Shown here: in pieces, positions 18,213 through 27,521 of the stretch | Numbering within the stretch: the stretch's first letter is position 1 | How the letters are laid out: each line of letters begins with the position of its first letter | Assembly: GCF_003206615.1 (NCBI RefSeq) | Contig: NZ_PZJW01000014.1 | Coordinates: 18,309 to 68,819 of the forward strand | Source of the DNA: Salinicola acroporae | Lineage (GTDB): Bacteria; Pseudomonadota; Gammaproteobacteria; Pseudomonadales; Halomonadaceae | Direction of reading: 5' to 3' | DNA length: 50,511 bases | Position numbers and translations under genes: made by a program | The notes under the pieces: generated by a model | What the model was told of the DNA's origin: nothing | Databases searched by the model: none | The model's input: the letters and a program-made list of their open reading frames with translations, nothing else

Positions 18213-18665
18213 TCAGTAGCGGGGAGGCTGCGGAGCGGTGTCCTGCTGTTCCGTGGTTCTGCGTTGCCGGATACCATAATCCTCTGCCAGCGTGCCGCCG
18301 GTACCGTCGGCATAGTCGCGTGGCACCTGGGGCAGGTCGATCTCTTCGGCCTCTTCCTGGTTGCCATGCAGCCGACGTTTCAGCTTGAGGTCATCGACCA
18401 GCTTGTCCGCACCCTGGATCAGGTGCTGTTCGAGGTCGTGGCTCTGGCGCTGAATGCTGGAGGCCAGGTCGGCGACTTTGGCGAAGTGGTCGTTCAGTGC
18501 ATCCTTGACCTGATTGAGCTCCAGTTCCGTCTCGGCCAGACGCTGACGCACTTTCTGGTTGCGGGCGACATTGGCGTTCAGCAGATGGTAACAAAGGGCG
18601 CCGATACCGATGCCCGCCAGGAAGCAGGCGATTGCCAGGATCCAGTCGATATTGCTTTCGTTCAC
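18213..18665 (-). CDS. zapG: YhcB/ZapG family division-envelope protein
   Basis: A 150-residue DUF1043 protein. It has an N-terminal membrane segment (I-D-W-I-L-A-I-A-C-F-L-A-G-I-G-I-G), then a charged helical and probably coiled-coil region (about residues 35-105), then a polar tail rich in E, R and Q. YhcB/ZapG of enterobacteria affects cell division and envelope synthesis. The start is a GTG with GAGGAG 6 bases upstream. The frame is open further upstream without resemblance. It is divergent from zapE, its usual neighbour in this lineage (inferred). Confidence 0.85.
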   Translation of the reverse strand: MNESNIDWILAIACFLAGIGIGALCYHLLNANVARNQKVRQRLAETELELNQVKDALNDHFAKVADLASSIQRQSHDLEQHLIQGADKLVDDLKLKRRLHGNQEEAEEIDLPQVPRDYADGTGGTLAEDYGIRQRRTTEQQDTAPQPPRY

Positions 18666-18735
18666 AGTGCGCTCCTCGTCGTCGTGCCCGGCACGACCTG
18701 TCTCAAAGACCCTTGCGTAAGGTCGGTGCGGTGCC

Positions 18736-18766
18736 ATTATATCGACCCGCTCGGCTCTCGGGTCAA
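18736..18766 (-). promoter_or_regulatory. Candidate zapG promoter
   Basis: On the minus strand, TTGACC (18761-18766) and a consensus -10 TATAAT (18736-18741) are separated by 19 bases, slightly long. It points at the zapG GTG 71 bases downstream. Confidence 0.55.
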
Positions 18767-18787
18767 ACCTTGCCTGTCTCCCCGGCA

Positions 18788-18816
18788 CTGTCAAGACTTT
18801 CGTCGGAGAGTATAAT
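18788..18816 (+). promoter_or_regulatory. Candidate zapE sigma-70 promoter
   Basis: CTGTCA (18788-18793), a 17-base spacer and a perfect TATAAT (18811-18816), placing transcription start near 18823, about 31 bases before the zapE ATG. Confidence 0.7.
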
Positions 18817-18853
18817 CCCGCCACTTGTTTCGAACCGAGGTCACGATACCGCC

Positions 18854-20029
18854 ATGAGTTCATCCCAAGCCGCGACGTCCCATCAAGGCACCATGACGCC
18901 AATGTCGCGCTATCGCGCGGATCTGGAGCGCGATGACTTCAGTTACGACGCGGCGCAGGAAAATGCCGTCAAGCATCTGCAGCGCCTGTACGACGATCTG
19001 CAGCGGATTCCGGCGCCCAAGCCCGTCGCTCCCGGCGAGTCCAAGCTCTCGAAGGTGGCGGGGCTGTTCGGCAAGCGCAAGGCGGCCGAACCCGAGGCGC
19101 CCGCCAAACCTTCGGTCATGGGGCTCTACTTCTGGGGCGGCGTTGGCCGTGGCAAGACCTACCTGGTCGACGTGTTCTACGAGTCGTTGCCGTTCGAGCG
19201 CAAGATGCGCACGCATTTCAACCGCTTCATGCAGCGAGTGCATCGAGAACTCGAGATCCACAAGGGGGAGAAGAACCCGTTGACCCAGATCGCGGCCACC
19301 TTTGCCAGCGAGGCTCGGGTCATCTGCTTCGACGAGTTCTACGTCAAGGACATCACCGATGCGATGATCCTCGGCAACTTGATGGAGGCCTTGTTCGCCC
19401 AGGGCGTCGTTCTGGTGGCGACCTCCAATATCGTGCCGGACGATCTCTACAAGGACGGCTTGCAGCGGGCGCGCTTCTTGCCGGCGATCGATCTGCTCAA
19501 GCGTCATTGCGAAGTGGTCAACGTCGATTCCGGGGTGGATTACCGCCTTCGTGCCCTGGAGCAGGTGGAGATATTCCATTCGCCGCTCGACGCCGAGGCC
19601 GAACAACTGCTGGCGAAGAGTTTCCGCTCGGTCGCCGGCAGCGAAGGGCGAGAGAATGCCACGCTCGCGATCAACCACCGGGAGCTGAAGGCCCGTCGTC
19701 TGCACGAGGGCGTGGTTTGGTTCGATTTCAAGGTGCTCTGCGATGGGCCCCGCAGCCAGAACGACTATATCGAGCTGTCGCGGGAGTTTCATACCGTGCT
19801 GGTTTCCGACGTGCCGCGCATGGGGGCGGGTACCGACGATCAGGCGCGGCGGTTCATCAGCATGGTCGACGAGTTCTATGATCGCGCGGTCAAGCTGCTG
19901 CTCTCCGCCGAGACCGAGGTCGAGTCGCTCTATACCGGGGGCAATCTGAGCTTCGAGTTCGAGCGCACGCTGTCGCGCCTTCAGGAGATGCAGTCGCGGG
20001 ACTACCTGGCGCTGGCGCACAAGCCCTGA
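18854..20029 (+). CDS. zapE: Cell division AAA+ ATPase ZapE (AFG1-like)
   Basis: A 391-residue AFG1-type ATPase. Walker A G-G-V-G-R-G-K-T is at residues 95-102; Walker B-like V-I-C-F-D-E-F and the following D-I-T-D-A-M-I-L are typical. ZapE acts at the constriction site late in division and destabilises FtsZ polymers in E. coli. There is an insert of roughly 20 residues rich in K, P and A before Walker A, a little longer than in E. coli (375 aa). A start at 18893 is also possible. It lies upstream of rplM as in E. coli. Confidence 0.92.
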   Translation: MSSSQAATSHQGTMTPMSRYRADLERDDFSYDAAQENAVKHLQRLYDDLQRIPAPKPVAPGESKLSKVAGLFGKRKAAEPEAPAKPSVMGLYFWGGVGRGKTYLVDVFYESLPFERKMRTHFNRFMQRVHRELEIHKGEKNPLTQIAATFASEARVICFDEFYVKDITDAMILGNLMEALFAQGVVLVATSNIVPDDLYKDGLQRARFLPAIDLLKRHCEVVNVDSGVDYRLRALEQVEIFHSPLDAEAEQLLAKSFRSVAGSEGRENATLAINHRELKARRLHEGVVWFDFKVLCDGPRSQNDYIELSREFHTVLVSDVPRMGAGTDDQARRFISMVDEFYDRAVKLLLSAETEVESLYTGGNLSFEFERTLSRLQEMQSRDYLALAHKP

Positions 20030-20075
20030 CCGGCGCGCACCGCGAGCGAGTGCCAATGTCACGATGATACTGGTC

Positions 20076-20240
20076 TTTCCTCGCACATTGTGCTCGTGTA
20101 CAATGCGCGCTCTTCGATCCGTTGCCCTCCTGTCGGTAGTCGTTAATCGGCTTTCGATCGTGGTGGCAACCCAAGAAAAATAGGGATGGCCGAGAAGCCT
20201 TTGCTTCGACGCCCAAATACGCTTATTTGGTGAAACACTC
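20076..20240 (+). promoter_or_regulatory. rplM-rpsI promoter and structured leader
   Basis: A TACAAT (20099-20104) is the best -10; the -35 (TTTCCT at 20076) is weak. The roughly 130-base leader contains two hairpins: GAAGC-CTTT-GCTTC (20194-20207) and CCAAATA-CGCT-TATTTGG (20213-20230). The second ends 10 bases before the rplM ATG, next to a weak Shine-Dalgarno (GGTGAAA). In E. coli L13 represses its own operon; this leader is a plausible target here, but that is inference. Confidence 0.5.
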
Positions 20241-20669
20241 ATGAAGACGTTCAGTGCCAAGCCGCACACCGTGCAGCGCGACTGGTATGTCGTTGATGCC
20301 TCGGGCAAGACGCTCGGTCGTCTGGCGACGGAAATCGCTCGCCGCCTGCGTGGCAAACACAAGCCGGAATACACCCCGCACGTCGACACCGGCGATTACA
20401 TCGTCGTCGTCAACGCCGAGAAGGTGCACGTCACTGGCAACAAGGCGCAAGCCAAGAACTACTACCGTCACACCGGTTACCCGGGCGGTCTGCGCACCAT
20501 GTCGTTCGAGAAACTGATCGACCACGCGCCGGAACGCATCATCGAAGGTGCCGTCAAGGGCATGCTGCCCAAGGGGCCGCTGGGTCGTGCCATGCACGCC
20601 AAGCTCAAGGTGTATGCCGGTACCGAGCATCCGCACGCCGCGCAGCAGCCGCAAGAACTGAACATCTGA
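20241..20669 (+). CDS. rplM: 50S ribosomal protein L13
   Basis: A 142-residue L13, the same length as in E. coli, with M-K-T-F-S-A-K-P at the start, the [15 protein letters not shown] segment and the [10 protein letters not shown] motif. A primary 23S rRNA binding protein in early 50S assembly. Forms a two-gene operon with rpsI, 11 bases downstream. Confidence 0.99.
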   Translation: MKTFSAKPHTVQRDWYVVDASGKTLGRLATEIARRLRGKHKPEYTPHVDTGDYIVVVNAEKVHVTGNKAQAKNYYRHTGYPGGLRTMSFEKLIDHAPERIIEGAVKGMLPKGPLGRAMHAKLKVYAGTEHPHAAQQPQELNI

Positions 20670-20680
20670 GGGTAACCGTC

Positions 20681-21070
20681 ATGGCACAACAGTATTACGG
20701 CACCGGGCGTCGCAAGACTTCTACCGCTCGCGTGTTTCTCAAGCCGGGCACCGGCAAGATCACCGTCAACGACCGCGAGCTGGGTGAGTTCTTCGGTCGT
20801 GTCACCGCGCAGATGGTCGTGCGTCAGCCGCTGGAGCTGACCGAGACCACTGGCCAGTTCGACGTCTACGTCACGGTCAAGGGCGGCGGTGGCTCCGCTC
20901 AGGCCGGCGCGATTCGTCATGGCATCACGCGCGCGCTGATGGAGTACAACGAAGAGCTGCGTCGTCCGCTGCGTGCAGCGGGTTACGTCACCCGCGACGC
21001 TCGTGAAGTCGAGCGTAAGAAAGTGGGTCTGCGTAAAGCACGTCGTCGCCCGCAGTTCTCCAAGCGCTGA
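20681..21070 (+). CDS. rpsI: 30S ribosomal protein S9
   Basis: A 129-residue S9 with [14 protein letters not shown] at the start and the basic C-terminal tail [11 protein letters not shown], whose last residue contacts P-site tRNA. Standard partner of rplM. Followed by a clear intrinsic terminator. Confidence 0.99.
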   Translation: MAQQYYGTGRRKTSTARVFLKPGTGKITVNDRELGEFFGRVTAQMVVRQPLELTETTGQFDVYVTVKGGGGSAQAGAIRHGITRALMEYNEELRRPLRAAGYVTRDAREVERKKVGLRKARRRPQFSKR

Positions 21071-21092
21071 TCCCACGGGGTTCGCGTCTGCG

Positions 21093-21125
21093 CAAAACGC
21101 CCGGCTTATCCAGTCGGGCGTTTTG
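21093..21125 (+). terminator. rplM-rpsI terminator
   Basis: A perfect 11-bp stem CAAAACGCCCG / CGGGCGTTTTG with an 11-base loop, 22 bases after the rpsI stop codon. The right arm ends in TTTTG, giving a typical intrinsic terminator. Confidence 0.88.
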
Positions 21126-21236
21126 CTGTTGGTACGTGGTGCAGGGGTGTTCTGGCTCTGCGTGGCGATGGTTGGCGCCCAGCGGGGTTGCCCGTCGTGT
21201 TACCATTGGTCGTTGAATTAATGCGAGGAAAGTTTC

Positions 21237-21863
21237 ATGGGTGTAGTGGCCAAGCGATCGTCGATGATCTTTTACTCCGGTAGTGATGATCATTTCAGCC
21301 ATCGCGTCAGAATCGTGCTGGCGGAAAAGGGCGTGGCCGTCGATATCCTGGACGTCTCGGCCGATGAACATAACGCCGAATTGGCCGATCTGAATCCGTA
21401 CAACAGCGTGCCCACTCTGCTTGATCGTGACTTGGTGCTGTACGAATCCAAGGTCATGATGGAGTACCTGGATGAGCGTTTCCCGCATCCGCCTCTACTA
21501 CCGGTCTATCCGGTGGCGCGTGCGCAAAGCCGTCTCTGGATGCATCGCATCGAACGCGAGTGGTGTCCGCTGGTCGAGCAGATTCAGCAGGGGCCCAAAA
21601 AGGATGCCGACAAGGCTCGTAAGGAATTGCGTGAGAGCCTGACCGGGATTTCACCAATTTTCGAAGACATGCCATATTTCATGAGTGAAGAGTTCACGCT
21701 GGTGGATTGTTGCATCGCGCCGATTCTCTGGCGTCTCCCGGCGCTGGGTGTCGAGCTGCCGGAAAAGCAGATCGCTCCGTTGATAAGCTACATGGAACGT
21801 GTCTTCGCGCGGGATGCCTTCAAGGTGGCGCTGTCCGAAACCGAACGTGAGATGCGTAGCTGA
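21237..21863 (+). CDS. sspA: Stringent starvation protein A
   Basis: A 208-residue GST-fold protein lacking the catalytic residues, as SspA does. Family signatures are [33 protein letters not shown] and the [10 protein letters not shown] loop. SspA binds RNA polymerase with sigma-70 and alters promoter choice in stationary phase and stress. GAGGAA precedes the ATG. It is followed by sspB 36 bases on. In pseudomonads petABC lies between rpsI and sspA; here nothing does. Confidence 0.95.
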   Translation: MGVVAKRSSMIFYSGSDDHFSHRVRIVLAEKGVAVDILDVSADEHNAELADLNPYNSVPTLLDRDLVLYESKVMMEYLDERFPHPPLLPVYPVARAQSRLWMHRIEREWCPLVEQIQQGPKKDADKARKELRESLTGISPIFEDMPYFMSEEFTLVDCCIAPILWRLPALGVELPEKQIAPLISYMERVFARDAFKVALSETEREMRS

Positions 21864-21899
21864 GGCGACGACGCCGCAAGCTGCCCGAGAGGAGTTGAC

Positions 21900-22394
21900 A
21901 TGCTGACTAGCCGTCCCTATCTGGCGAGAGCCCTTTATGAATGGCTGCTGGACAACGAGCAGACCCCCTATATCGTGGTGGATGCTGGGAAGCCCGATGT
22001 CCGGGTGCCGCAGCAGTTCGTGCAGAATGGTCAGATTGTACTGAACATCGCGCCGGCCGCCGTACGCGACTTGGCGATCGATAACGCGGCAGTCACCTTC
22101 GGGGCGCGCTTCAGCGGACAGCCGATGCAGGTCGTGGTGCCCATGGATGCCCTGATCGCGATCTACGCTCGTGAAAATGGCGTCGGCATGGTGTTTGGTC
22201 AGGAGCCGGTCATGCCGAGCTTCTCCAGTGAGGAGGAGGCGGCGCTGGAAGAAGAAGGGCGGCCGACGCTGGAGAGTGTCGAGAATCGCGCTGATGGCGA
22301 TACCGCCGCATCATCGGAGCCGGCCGCGACCAAGGATGACGAGGCGTCCGGTCGTCCCGAGAAAGGCAAGCCATCCCTGCGCATCGTCAAGTAG
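21900..22394 (+). CDS. sspB: ClpXP protease specificity-enhancing factor SspB
   Basis: A 164-residue SspB. The N-terminal domain (S-R-P-Y-L-A-R-A-L-Y-E-W) binds ssrA-tagged substrates; then comes a long acidic linker rich in E, A, S and D (about residues 108-155) and a C-terminal ClpX-docking tail P-S-L-R-I-V-K, matching the E. coli tail P-A-L-R-V-V-K. It delivers ssrA-tagged peptides to ClpXP. GAGGAG lies 5 bases before the ATG. Confidence 0.95.
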   Translation: MLTSRPYLARALYEWLLDNEQTPYIVVDAGKPDVRVPQQFVQNGQIVLNIAPAAVRDLAIDNAAVTFGARFSGQPMQVVVPMDALIAIYARENGVGMVFGQEPVMPSFSSEEEAALEEEGRPTLESVENRADGDTAASSEPAATKDDEASGRPEKGKPSLRIVK

Positions 22395-22433
22395 CGGGGC
22401 TTGTTGCCCAGCGGGCCCTTCCGGGTGCCGTAG

Positions 22434-22470
22434 AGCCGCTGCCGAAGATCACTCGGCAGCGGCTTTTATG
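22434..22470. terminator. Terminator between sspB and dolP
   Basis: A perfect 12-bp stem AGCCGCTGCCGA / TCGGCAGCGGCT with a 7-base loop and a TTTTAT tail on the plus strand. It separates the converging sspAB and lpoA-yraN-diaA-dolP units. Confidence 0.9.
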
Positions 22471-22485
22471 CGTCTGGAGGGTGGG

Positions 22486-23040
22486 TCAGTTGAGGTATTC
22501 GAAGACCTTGACGATGCGCTGGACGCCGCCCACGCCGGATGCGGCCGCAGTGGCTTCGCTAGCCTGCTGCTGAGTCACCAGCCCCATCATGTAGACCGTG
22601 CCGTTTTCGGTGATCACGCGAATCAGATTGGCATCGAGATCCTCATTGGCAACCAGGTTGGCCTTGATGCGCCCAGTGATCCAGGTGTCGGTCATGCGCT
22701 GACTGACCGGGGTGTTGGCGGACACCATCAACTCGTTGTGCACCTGCCGCACGCTCCGCACGTCGCGGGTGATCTCGGTGGCGCGCTGCTTGAGTTCGTC
22801 GCTCGGCACCTGGCCGGTCAGGAGTACGTTGCTGTTATAGCTGTCCACATTGATGTGGGCATCACCGTAGCGTGCGTCCGCCGCGTTGAGGGCATTGAAG
22901 ATCTTGCTCTGGATGTTGCTGTCTTCGACCTTGGCGCCAGGGGTGCGCTCGGCGTAGTTCTCCTGCTGGCCGTCGGTGGCACATCCACCCAGTGTCAGCA
23001 GGCCGATCAGGCATGAGGAAACGATCAGGGTCTTCTTCAT
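22486..23040 (-). CDS. dolP: BON-domain outer-membrane lipoprotein DolP (YraP)
   Basis: About 184 residues: a lipoprotein signal M-K-K-T-L-I-V-S-S-C-L-I-G-L-L-T-L-G-G-C with the lipobox cysteine, then two BON domains (about residues 45-115 and 120-184). DolP sits on the inner face of the outer membrane near anionic phospholipid and supports BAM function and septal peptidoglycan processing in E. coli. An alternative GTG start at 23049 overlaps the diaA stop (GTGA) and would add three residues; both readings are possible. Last gene of lpoA-yraN-diaA-dolP. Confidence 0.93.
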   Translation of the reverse strand: MKKTLIVSSCLIGLLTLGGCATDGQQENYAERTPGAKVEDSNIQSKIFNALNAADARYGDAHINVDSYNSNVLLTGQVPSDELKQRATEITRDVRSVRQVHNELMVSANTPVSQRMTDTWITGRIKANLVANEDLDANLIRVITENGTVYMMGLVTQQQASEATAAASGVGGVQRIVKVFEYLN

Positions 23041-23045
23041 AAGGC

Positions 23046-23657
<612 letters not shown>

Positions 23658-24026
23658 TCAATATGCGTCGAAGGCGGCCCGAATCCAGTCGAATTCGAGT
23701 GCGGGCAGGCTTCCGGTCACGCCGACGACGTCGAAGCGGCAGGGGCATGATAGCCCGTGTGCATGAAGATAAAAACGCGCGGCCTTGATGATGCGCCGCT
23801 GCTTGGCGGGAGTGATCGTCTCGGCCGGGTGGCCATAATCGGACCTGCGGCGATGGCGAACCTCCACGAATACCAGATTGTCGCCGTCGCGCATGATGAG
23901 GTCGATCTCGCCACCTTTGGCATGCTGGTTGCTGGCGACCAGTGTCAGCCCCCGGACTTCGAGCCAGCGGGCAGCGGCCTGTTCGACCTGCTGCCCGAGT
24001 TGGCGTCGGTTACTGGGTGCCGTCAT
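23658..24026 (-). CDS. yraN: YraN family nuclease-fold protein (UPF0102)
   Basis: A 122-residue UPF0102 protein with a PD-(D/E)XK-like core: A-A-R-W-L-E near the start, G-G-E-I-D-L-I-M-R-D-G, then V-F-V-E-V-R-H-R. These are the residues expected of a Holliday-junction-resolvase-type fold, but the biological role of YraN is not known. It overlaps the end of lpoA by 17 bases, indicating coupled translation. Confidence 0.92.
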   Translation of the reverse strand: MTAPSNRRQLGQQVEQAAARWLEVRGLTLVASNQHAKGGEIDLIMRDGDNLVFVEVRHRRRSDYGHPAETITPAKQRRIIKAARFYLHAHGLSCPCRFDVVGVTGSLPALEFDWIRAAFDAY

Positions 24027-25878
24027 CGTCCGCGTCCAGCGCGAAACCGTTGAGGTCGGCGTTGGAGGCCTCCTGGCTTCCCTGCGACGGCCCGTTGTCT
24101 TCGGAAGTCGAGGGGGAGCGGGTTGGGGCGGATGCCGGCGCCGTCAGCAGGGGCTGCGGCGTGCCGGACTGGAACACCGCCCAGGGCAGCGTGCGCTGGA
24201 TGCGGTCGTCGTCGCGCGCCTGCAGCGTACCCGTCGCGCCGAAAACCTGCGTGTTCGGCAGTGCCTGGATCAGCGGCAGGCGGCGTGCCAGCTCGTAGGC
24301 GTCGACACCCATGGCGTTGAGTTTGAGCAGGCCCGGATCGTTCTCGCCTGCCAGTTGCTGGTAGGTGGAGACGAACGGTAGCGCATCGGTTCCGCCCACG
24401 GCGGCATCCGGGATCATCCATGGGATATCGACGAACTGTACCCCGTCGAGATCGTGATCGGCGCGCGGCTGCGGAATGCCTTCATAGAGATGTGACGTGG
24501 CATACACCGGGAGGTCGCCGGCATAGTAGAAATCCAGTGTCGGTGGGACCTGGCGGGCGTAGCTGGGCAGGGCGAGCAGGAACAGCATGTCCATGCTCGA
24601 GGGGTCGCTGTTCAGGAGCTTGCGAACCGCAGTGGCGACGGAGCCCGAAGGATCGTAGCTGACCACCGACGCCACCGTCCCGCCTTCACCCTCCCAGTTG
24701 TTGCGAAACGCCGCCAGTACCCGTGAACCCCATTCGTTGTCGGGGATCATGATGCCCGCGCGCCGGCGTCCGTCGAGATGGGCGCGGTGAGCGACCTGGC
24801 GCGCTTCATCCTCAGCGGACAGGCCGTACTGGAACAGGTTGGTCGCCTGGTTCCGGGGGTGTTCGCCATAATTCAGTGCGAGGGTGGGTAGCGGAACGCT
24901 GCTGCGGGTTTCGAGTTCGCTGACCTTGTCCTTGTCGAGCGGGCCGATGACCGCCTGGGCGCCGCTCATGGTGGCCTGGGCATAGAGAGCGTCGATGTTC
25001 TGCTGGCTGGAGTCGACGAAGGTCAGGCGCGGGGTCCGCTCCCCCTGGTTTTGCGCATCGCTGGCGCGAGCCTCCAGGCCCTGGCGAATGGCCGATGCGA
25101 TGTTGGCCAGCGGGCCGCTGTTCGGCAGGAACACGGCGATCTGGCTGATTTCATTGCCCTCGATCCGGCGTAGTGCCGACAGGTCCTGCGGGAGTCGCCG
25201 GTTGGCAGGATGGTCCGGGTAGCGGCTGCGCCACTGATCCAGGCGGTCGAACAAATTGGAGATGTCACCGCCGCTGGTGCGATAGAGTCGAGCGAGATCG
25301 ACCCAGCCCTGGGTGATTGGATCGCCATTCGTCGCGACCAGGGCGTCGAGCGCCGTGGGACTCAGGCTCGAGAGGGGCTTCCAGATGTCGTCATTCAGCT
25401 CGTAGGGCGCGTTCTCGCGCTGCAGATCGATCAACAGCCGGGCCGAGGCCTCGGGTTCGCCGATCATGTTCAGCGCGAGGCCGCGGCGGTAGCGTAGCGT
25501 CTGGCGGTCCTCGGCGGAGAGATTGGCCTGGGTGTCGAGGATATCCGTTGCCCGGATCGCGCTCCAGCCATCCTCCTCGGCCAGCGCGCTGTCGGATAGC
25601 ACTAGGGCCCAGCGGGTGCGCTGCGCGTCATCGAGCTGGGTGCTGTCGATCTGGCCGGCGATCTGGAGCGCCTGCGCCGTATCGCCCTGGCGTGCTAGGA
25701 TATCCGCCGCCTCGAGCCGGGACGCGGCGGCCTGAGGGCCGCTCTGGCTGTTGGCCTGCTTCAGCAGCTCCTGCGCACTGGGGCCGCTGATGCCTTGCAT
25801 CATGCTCTGGCCCGCACAGCCTGCCAGCATCAGGGTTGCCATCAGTGGCAGAAGAAGTCGCCGCAGCGCGTAACGCAT
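24010..25878 (-). CDS. lpoA: Penicillin-binding protein activator LpoA
   Basis: A 622-residue outer-membrane lipoprotein. The signal M-R-Y-A-L-R-R-L-L-L-P-L-M-A-T-L-M-L-A-G-C ends in a lipobox. Next comes a helical TPR-like N domain (about residues 35-255), then a periplasmic-binding-protein-like C domain (about 265-580), then a Ser/Pro/Asp-rich tail. LpoA reaches through the peptidoglycan to activate PBP1A. AAAGGGA precedes the ATG at 25878. The same frame stays open for 352 more codons upstream, all antisense to rsmI and not part of the gene. Confidence 0.93.
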   Translation of the reverse strand: MRYALRRLLLPLMATLMLAGCAGQSMMQGISGPSAQELLKQANSQSGPQAAASRLEAADILARQGDTAQALQIAGQIDSTQLDDAQRTRWALVLSDSALAEEDGWSAIRATDILDTQANLSAEDRQTLRYRRGLALNMIGEPEASARLLIDLQRENAPYELNDDIWKPLSSLSPTALDALVATNGDPITQGWVDLARLYRTSGGDISNLFDRLDQWRSRYPDHPANRRLPQDLSALRRIEGNEISQIAVFLPNSGPLANIASAIRQGLEARASDAQNQGERTPRLTFVDSSQQNIDALYAQATMSGAQAVIGPLDKDKVSELETRSSVPLPTLALNYGEHPRNQATNLFQYGLSAEDEARQVAHRAHLDGRRRAGIMIPDNEWGSRVLAAFRNNWEGEGGTVASVVSYDPSGSVATAVRKLLNSDPSSMDMLFLLALPSYARQVPPTLDFYYAGDLPVYATSHLYEGIPQPRADHDLDGVQFVDIPWMIPDAAVGGTDALPFVSTYQQLAGENDPGLLKLNAMGVDAYELARRLPLIQALPNTQVFGATGTLQARDDDRIQRTLPWAVFQSGTPQPLLTAPASAPTRSPSTSEDNGPSQGSQEASNADLNGFALDADDDGTQ

Positions 25879-26118
25879 AGTGTCATTCCCTTTACGTGTG
25901 AGTGGTCGCGCGCGATCGATAGCGATCCTGGATGCTCCGGTCGTGTATGGCCCGGTTTCGAAGCGCCGACCTGTTCCCGTTCCGCTGGAGGCTGCTGCGG
26001 CCCGGCGGCCGATGACCGCCCGCCGCCGCCTTGCGGAGGCTTCCTTGATGAGTTGAACACCGACGCCACCGCTGGCGGTCATCGATCTCTGAATGCACGT
26101 TAATCCGGATGGTACCGA
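25879..26118. promoter_or_regulatory. Divergent lpoA-rsmI intergenic region with long inverted repeat
   Basis: A 240-base gap between divergent genes. It contains a perfect 11-bp inverted repeat, CGATGACCGCC (26010-26020) and GGCGGTCATCG (26074-26084), separated by 53 bases. I see no convincing -10/-35 pair for either gene. Confidence 0.55.
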
Positions 26119-26973
26119 ATGAGCGAGACAAAGGAAGGCGTATTGTACGTGGTCGCCACGCCGATTGGGAATCTCGAGGATCTGAGCGCCAGGGCCGGAC
26201 GCGTCCTGGCGGAGGTCGATGCGATTGCCGCTGAAGACACGCGTCACACCCAGCGTCTGCTTCGGCATCTGGGTATCGATCGTCCGCTGATTTCGTTGCA
26301 CGAGCACAACGAGGCGGCTCGCGTGGAGCAACTGCGAAGGCGGCTTCTCCACGGCGAGCAACTGGCGCTGGTGAGCGACGCCGGGACACCGCTGATCTCC
26401 GATCCCGGGTTCGTGCTGGTCAGGGAGCTTCGTCGTTCGGGCTGCCGGGTGGTGCCGGTCCCCGGTCCCTGCGCGCTGGTTGCCGCGCTGAGCGCTGCCG
26501 GTCTGCCCACGGACAGGTTCACCTTCGAGGGGTTTCTGCCGGCCAAGTCCGGGGCGCGCCGGAAGCGGCTGGAGGCGGGTGTCTGGCGGGAAGAGACGCG
26601 TGTGTTCTACGAGTCCCCTCACCGGATTCGCGATCTGCTGGATGATCTTGCCGTGGTGGCCGGGGAGCGTCAGGTGGTGTTGGCGCGAGAGCTGACCAAG
26701 ACCTTCGAGACCCTGCTGGAAGGGTCGGCCAGCGAGTTGCTGGCGATCATGGATGCCGATCCCGACCAAGCGAGGGGCGAGTTCGTAGTGATGCTGGCGG
26801 GGGCGCCACCGAAGGAGGGGGCCGCCGATGACGCCGAGGGCGAGGGCCTGCTTCGCGCATTGCTGGCAGAAGAAGTGGCGGTCAAGAGTGCGGCGGCGAT
26901 CGCCGTCAGGTTGCTGGGTGGACGGCGCAAGCACTGGTATCAGATGGCGCTGTCGATCAAGTCGGAGGCTTGA
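26119..26973 (+). CDS. rsmI: 16S rRNA (cytidine-1402 2'-O)-methyltransferase RsmI
   Basis: A 284-residue tetrapyrrole-methylase-fold protein: L-Y-V-V-A-T-P-I-G-N-L-E-D-L-S at the start, A-E-D-T-R-H-T-Q-R-L-L and V-S-D-A-G-T-P-L-I-S-D-P-G. RsmI adds the 2'-O-methyl group to C1402 of 16S rRNA in the P site; its partner for the N4-methyl on the same base is RsmH, encoded just beyond rnpB. It is divergent from lpoA, as in E. coli. Confidence 0.96.
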   Translation: MSETKEGVLYVVATPIGNLEDLSARAGRVLAEVDAIAAEDTRHTQRLLRHLGIDRPLISLHEHNEAARVEQLRRRLLHGEQLALVSDAGTPLISDPGFVLVRELRRSGCRVVPVPGPCALVAALSAAGLPTDRFTFEGFLPAKSGARRKRLEAGVWREETRVFYESPHRIRDLLDDLAVVAGERQVVLARELTKTFETLLEGSASELLAIMDADPDQARGEFVVMLAGAPPKEGAADDAEGEGLLRALLAEEVAVKSAAAIAVRLLGGRRKHWYQMALSIKSEA

Positions 26974-27099
26974 GCCAGTGCCTTCCCGCTACCGGATTCG
27001 AGGCGCGATCGCGTTGTCGCCGGCTTCGAACCGATGTCGGTGTCTGGAGACGGTTTGCCGGGGGTGACAAAAGCTTTTGCCCAACGCGTCAATGCTGTC

Positions 27100-27128
27100 T
27101 TGAGAGGGTCCCGGGGGGCTGTTATTCT
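27100..27128 (+). promoter_or_regulatory. rnpB sigma-70 promoter
   Basis: TTGAGA (27100-27105), a 17-base spacer and TATTCT (27123-27128). The expected start at about 27136 coincides with the 5' end of the RNase P RNA. The discriminator (TGCGCGC) is GC-rich, as in stable-RNA promoters under stringent control. Confidence 0.75.
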
Positions 27129-27137
27129 TGCGCGCTT

Positions 27138-27487
<350 letters not shown>

Positions 27488-27521
27488 CTCCGATTCTTTG
27501 CCGTTCAACACCGAGACACGC

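Noticed and set aside
21126-21236. Expected petABC (cytochrome bc1) genes between rpsI and sspA
   Set aside because: Only a pseudomonad arrangement; E. coli also has rpsI-sspA directly, so their absence here is not evidence of loss.
25879-26934. A 352-codon upstream extension of the lpoA frame, antisense to rsmI
   Set aside because: The lipoprotein signal and ribosome-binding site fix the lpoA start at 25878; the extension is low-complexity Arg/His/Gln-rich shadow.
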